Shown in pieces: positions 61,510-64,000 of a DNA stretch of 64,000 nt; positions within the stretch are counted from its first letter, which is position 1; every line of letters begins with the position of its first letter. Made by a program: the position numbers and the translations under genes. This DNA comes from Rhodobiaceae bacterium (GTDB lineage Bacteria > Pseudomonadota > Alphaproteobacteria > Parvibaculales > Parvibaculaceae): NCBI GenBank assembly GCA_021404525.1, contig JAAWWE010000005.1, positions 1 to 64,000 on the forward strand, given 5' to 3'. The notes below the pieces were generated by a model, which was not told the DNA's origin, did not search any database, and was given only the letters and a program-made list of their open reading frames with translations.

Positions 61510-62307
61510 ATGTATCCAGATGTTGTTGATCTCAGGAGCTTCTATACCAAGCCGTTGGGGCGGGTTGCGCGGCGTGTGATTGGACATCAGCTGCGGAATG
61601 TCTGGCCGAATGTTTCGGGAATGACGGTTGCTGGGTTTGGGTATGCGACCCCTTATCTCCGTCCATTTCTGGGGGAGGCAACCCGTGTGTTGGCGCTGAT
61701 GCCGGCAGAGCAGGGTGTTGTTAAGTGGCCGACAGATGAGTCCGGTCTTGTCGCGCTGGCTGACGAAACACATCTTCCTTTGCCTGATGAGTGCGTTGAT
61801 AGACTGGTGCTCGTACATTCTGTCGAGAATAGTGAAGCTTTGCGCGCCTTGCTGCGCCAAGCCTGGCAGGTGCTGGCGCCGGGTGGGCGTTTGCTCATTG
61901 TTGCGCCCAATAGACATGGCTTTTGGGCGCGGCGAGATAAAACGCCCTTTGGTCACGGGCGTCCATTTACGCGGATGCAGCTTTCTGAATTGCTTCGTGG
62001 TGCCATGTTCACGCCAACACTCTGGCGCTCCTGTCTCTTTGTCCCCCCGTTTGGCATTCGCCCGTTTATACGCTCCGCTTTGGCGTGGGAGCGGTTGGGG
62101 CGGATAAGCGGCGGTCGGTTTGCTGGCGTGATATTGGTTGAAGCGGCCAAGCAAATGTATGCAGCGCCGCCTGTCGCTGTTGAAACTGGTGTGCGGCGGC
62201 GATTGACTGCACCCGTTGGAAGATTGGCGCCTGGTAACGTCACAGGAAACGTGACAGGACGGGTGGGATCAGCCACCATGCCGCACTCGGACCACGAACC
62301 TGATTAG
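61510..62307 (+). CDS. Class I SAM-dependent methyltransferase
   Basis: A 265-residue protein from ATG 61510 (a GTG two codons earlier is possible). The Rossmann segments are degenerate at motif I (MTVAGFGYATPYLRPFLGEA), but the later LPLPDECVDRLVLVHSVENS and QVLAPGGRLLIVAPNRHGFW segments are typical of the Methyltransf_11 group. The region after 200 is basic with a Thr/Gly-rich tail. Target unknown. Position next to gloB is common in alphaproteobacteria, from memory; in such genomes this protein is usually unnamed. Confidence 0.82.
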   Translation: MYPDVVDLRSFYTKPLGRVARRVIGHQLRNVWPNVSGMTVAGFGYATPYLRPFLGEATRVLALMPAEQGVVKWPTDESGLVALADETHLPLPDECVDRLVLVHSVENSEALRALLRQAWQVLAPGGRLLIVAPNRHGFWARRDKTPFGHGRPFTRMQLSELLRGAMFTPTLWRSCLFVPPFGIRPFIRSALAWERLGRISGGRFAGVILVEAAKQMYAAPPVAVETGVRRRLTAPVGRLAPGNVTGNVTGRVGSATMPHSDHEPD

Positions 62308-62321
62308 TCAAAGGCTCCCTC

Positions 62322-62666
62322 ATGAAAATGATCGTCGCAATTGTGAAACCCGCTGTAACCGAACCTGTGATGGACGCGCTCGCGGATATCGGTATATCCG
62401 GTCTTACGGTGAGTGAAGTGAAGGGGCACGGTCGTCAAAAAGGACAGACTGAAATTTATCGCGGTGCGGAATATCAGGTCACGCTGGTGCCTAAGGTTCG
62501 TTTTGAAATTGCCGTGGAAGATTCCGCAGTCGACAAGGTCGTCGATACGATCAGCAAAACGGCCTCTACCGGCAAAATCGGTGACGGTAAAGTGTTTGTC
62601 ATGGATCTGGCATCTGCCGTGCGGATTCGCACGGGCGAGCGCGATTCGGAAGCAATCGGCGTTTGA
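62322..62666 (+). CDS. Nitrogen regulatory protein P-II
   Basis: A 114-residue P-II protein: MKMIVAIVKPAVTEPVMDAL at the start, VSEVKGHGRQKGQTEIYRGA with the T loop, Tyr51 as the uridylylation site, and the B loop TASTGKIGDGKVFVMDLASA. It senses 2-oxoglutarate and ATP/ADP and signals glutamine status. It is not next to amtB or glnA in this window, so glnB versus glnK cannot be decided and no symbol is given. Convergent with metW. Confidence 0.93.
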   Translation: MKMIVAIVKPAVTEPVMDALADIGISGLTVSEVKGHGRQKGQTEIYRGAEYQVTLVPKVRFEIAVEDSAVDKVVDTISKTASTGKIGDGKVFVMDLASAVRIRTGERDSEAIGV

Positions 62667-62676
62667 TAAACGTCGC

Positions 62677-63294
62677 TTAGCGGCGTTTGAGCAGGAAGAC
62701 GGCTTCTTCAGCGAGAAGGTTGTCAAAAAACCCAGGATTGCTCGCCTGGCGTACTTTGCCACCAGACAGCATGAGACCCTGCACCACTTCCAGGTCTAAC
62801 TCGTCGCAAAGAGCAACAAAGTCTTTCACTGTGCAGAGGTGAATATTGGGCGTGTCATACCATTTGTCAGACAGCGTATCTGTTTCCGGCATGCGGCCCA
62901 AAAGCCCCAATTGAAACCTGATTTTCCAGTGGCCGAAATTTGGAAAGGACACGATCACATGTCGGCCTATCCGTCTCATCTGGCGTAGGACAGTGCCGGG
63001 GTTTCGCGTTGCCTGGATGGTTTTGCTCAAGATCACATAGTCAAAGGCATCTTTGGGATAATCGCCCAGGTCTTGGTCCGCGTCTCCCTGGATGACAGAC
63101 AGACCACGGGTTACGCAGGCGTTCACGCCGGCCTGGGAAAGCTCGACGCCGCGACCATCCACATTGCGTTTCGTCGCCAGAATTTCCAGAAGCTCGCCTT
63201 CGCCGCACCCAACATCAAGCACGCGGGATGAGGGCGCGACGAGATCAGCGATAATCGAGAGGTCGCGGCGATTGTCGAGTGGTTTGAGGGCCAT
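62677..63294 (-). CDS. metW: Methionine biosynthesis protein MetW
   Basis: A 205-residue protein with a SAM-binding motif (RVLDVGCGEGELLEILATKR) and the MetW pattern throughout: GVELSQAGVNACVTRGLSVI, DYPKDAFDYVILSKTIQATR, IVSFPNFGHWKIRFQLGLLG, then the ending NLLAEEAVFLLKRR. It works with MetX in homoserine acylation in alphaproteobacteria. The ATG overlaps the metX stop (TAATG), so the two are translated together. Confidence 0.95.
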   Translation of the reverse strand: MALKPLDNRRDLSIIADLVAPSSRVLDVGCGEGELLEILATKRNVDGRGVELSQAGVNACVTRGLSVIQGDADQDLGDYPKDAFDYVILSKTIQATRNPGTVLRQMRRIGRHVIVSFPNFGHWKIRFQLGLLGRMPETDTLSDKWYDTPNIHLCTVKDFVALCDELDLEVVQGLMLSGGKVRQASNPGFFDNLLAEEAVFLLKRR

Positions 63295-64000
63295 TATTTC
63301 AGCCCCCGCCGGTCTGCGGCGCTGTCGATAAATCCTCGGAGCGTTGAGAACATTTCTGGTTCATCAAGCAGGAAGGCGTCGTGCCCCTTATCAGACTCAA
63401 TTTCGACAAAGCTCACATTGGCAGCCACCGCGTTCAGTGCGTGCACAATCTGTTTGTTGTAGGTCGTGGGGTAGTGCCAGTCACTTGTGAAGGAGACCAC
63501 GCAGAAACGCGTTTCTGTGCCCTGGAACGCTTTTGCAAGCGAATCTTCGTGCCCCGCCGCCAAATCGAAATAGTCCATTGCACGGGTGATGTAGAGATAT
63601 GAGTTCGCGTCAAAACGATCGACAAAGGTTGATCCCTGATGCCGCAAATAGCTCTCGATCTGGAAGTCTGGCCCAAATCCATAGGTGAACTCATCGCCGT
63701 CCTGAAGGTTCCGGTCGAATTTCTGGAAGAGGGAGCCTTCTGACATGTAGGTGATATGGGCGGCCATGCGGGCGACCGCGAGACCCTTGCGGGGTCTCGT
63801 GCCATGCTCGTAATAGGCACCATCATGCCATTCCGGATCCGCCTGCACTGCTTGGCGGCCCACTTCGTGGAAGGCGATGTTCTGTGCGGAGTGGCGTGCT
63901 GCCGTGGCAATGGGGATTGCCGAAAAAACGCGATCTGGATATGTGCTCGCCCATTCCAACGTTTGCATGCCGCCCATGGACCCACCGGCGACACAGAAGA
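63294..64000 (-). CDS. metX: Homoserine O-acetyltransferase/succinyltransferase, C-terminal part
   Basis: The right window edge cuts the gene; about 235 C-terminal residues are seen. The frame is open from the edge with [20 protein letters not shown], which holds the nucleophile Ser in GGSMGG. The triad Asp is in [13 protein letters not shown] and the His in [15 protein letters not shown]. It acylates homoserine in methionine synthesis. Overlap with metW confirms the metXW operon; the start and any SAM riboswitch would lie beyond the window. Confidence 0.95.
   Translation of the reverse strand, partial: FCVAGGSMGGMQTLEWASTYPDRVFSAIPIATAARHSAQNIAFHEVGRQAVQADPEWHDGAYYEHGTRPRKGLAVARMAAHITYMSEGSLFQKFDRNLQDGDEFTYGFGPDFQIESYLRHQGSTFVDRFDANSYLYITRAMDYFDLAAGHEDSLAKAFQGTETRFCVVSFTSDWHYPTTYNKQIVHALNAVAANVSFVEIESDKGHDAFLLDEPEMFSTLRGFIDSAADRRGLK

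Noticed and set aside
62668..62690. AAACGTCG/CGGCGTTT hairpin between the P-II gene and metW
   Set aside because: It overlaps the metW stop and lacks a T run on either strand, so I do not call it a terminator.
1..64000. tRNA, rRNA, CRISPR array, insertion sequence or prophage
   Set aside because: None was recognised; the window consists of ordinary chromosomal operons without transposase-like genes or spaced repeats.

Overview
This window looks like chromosomal DNA of a free-living, lipid-degrading alphaproteobacterium, probably from the Parvibaculum-like part of the class. This rests on protein character and gene order (metX-metW with a one-base overlap, a PhaR regulator, alphaproteobacterial-type L32, many glutathione S-transferases, acyl-CoA dehydrogenases and crotonases, and a WS/DGAT enzyme). 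The species is not identifiable by eye. I see no rRNA, tRNA, CRISPR array, insertion sequence or phage gene. Coding density is high and genes sit in short, tightly coupled runs.

Layout. 1-7.1 kb: a surface or secretion island. It holds the 3' end of a large repetitive beta-helix exoprotein, a translationally coupled CHAT-protease lipoprotein, and a facing pair made of a CHASE2 membrane protein and a FecR-like periplasmic protein. 7.3-11.9 kb: an acyl-CoA dehydrogenase, a GST, an alpha/beta hydrolase and a WS/DGAT acyltransferase with a Lys/Ala-rich tail. 12.2-14.9 kb: a FAH-family hydrolase, a two-domain VOC dioxygenase and a GST, resembling an aromatic ring-cleavage set. 15.5-19.2 kb: DUF2855, a metal amidohydrolase and a CobW-type metallochaperone GTPase. 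19.2-25.3 kb: a TetR regulator divergent from a four-gene acyl-CoA/ring-degradation operon, then a convergent crotonase. 25.5-32 kb: a thiolase, an orphan zinc-binding protein ZnuA, a Cys-rich protein, a GST, an acyl-CoA ligase and a MerR regulator.

32-36 kb: a complete polyamine ABC importer with a terminator between the binding-protein gene and the permease/ATPase genes. 36.4-45 kb: DUF2061 behind a Fur-like AT-rich box, a Nudix CoA pyrophosphatase, alanine dehydrogenase, a ClpP-fold periplasmic protein, an HxlR/DUF1329 pair with a clear operator, a serine hydrolase, a small domain protein and an MgtC/DUF4010 membrane protein. 45-49.3 kb: L32, two small membrane proteins and the pabB-pabA-pabC set for p-aminobenzoate. 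49.3-55.3 kb: an alpha/beta hydrolase, then a 2,4-dienoyl-CoA-reductase-like SDR, a YeiH transporter, a crotonase, an HTH protein and a gamma-glutamyltransferase. 55.8-64 kb: a GGDEF/EAL protein, PhaR, a DUF882 peptidase with a polysaccharide deacetylase, a DUF985 cupin, GloB, a methyltransferase, a PII protein, metW and the end of metX.

Together the genes describe a cell that activates and beta-oxidises unusual fatty acids and ring compounds, stores the carbon as wax esters/triacylglycerol and probably PHA, and scavenges zinc and polyamines. The least explained unit is the exoprotein/CHAT/FecR-like/CHASE2 island at the left edge. The best-supported regulatory site is the HxlR operator at 40124-40150.
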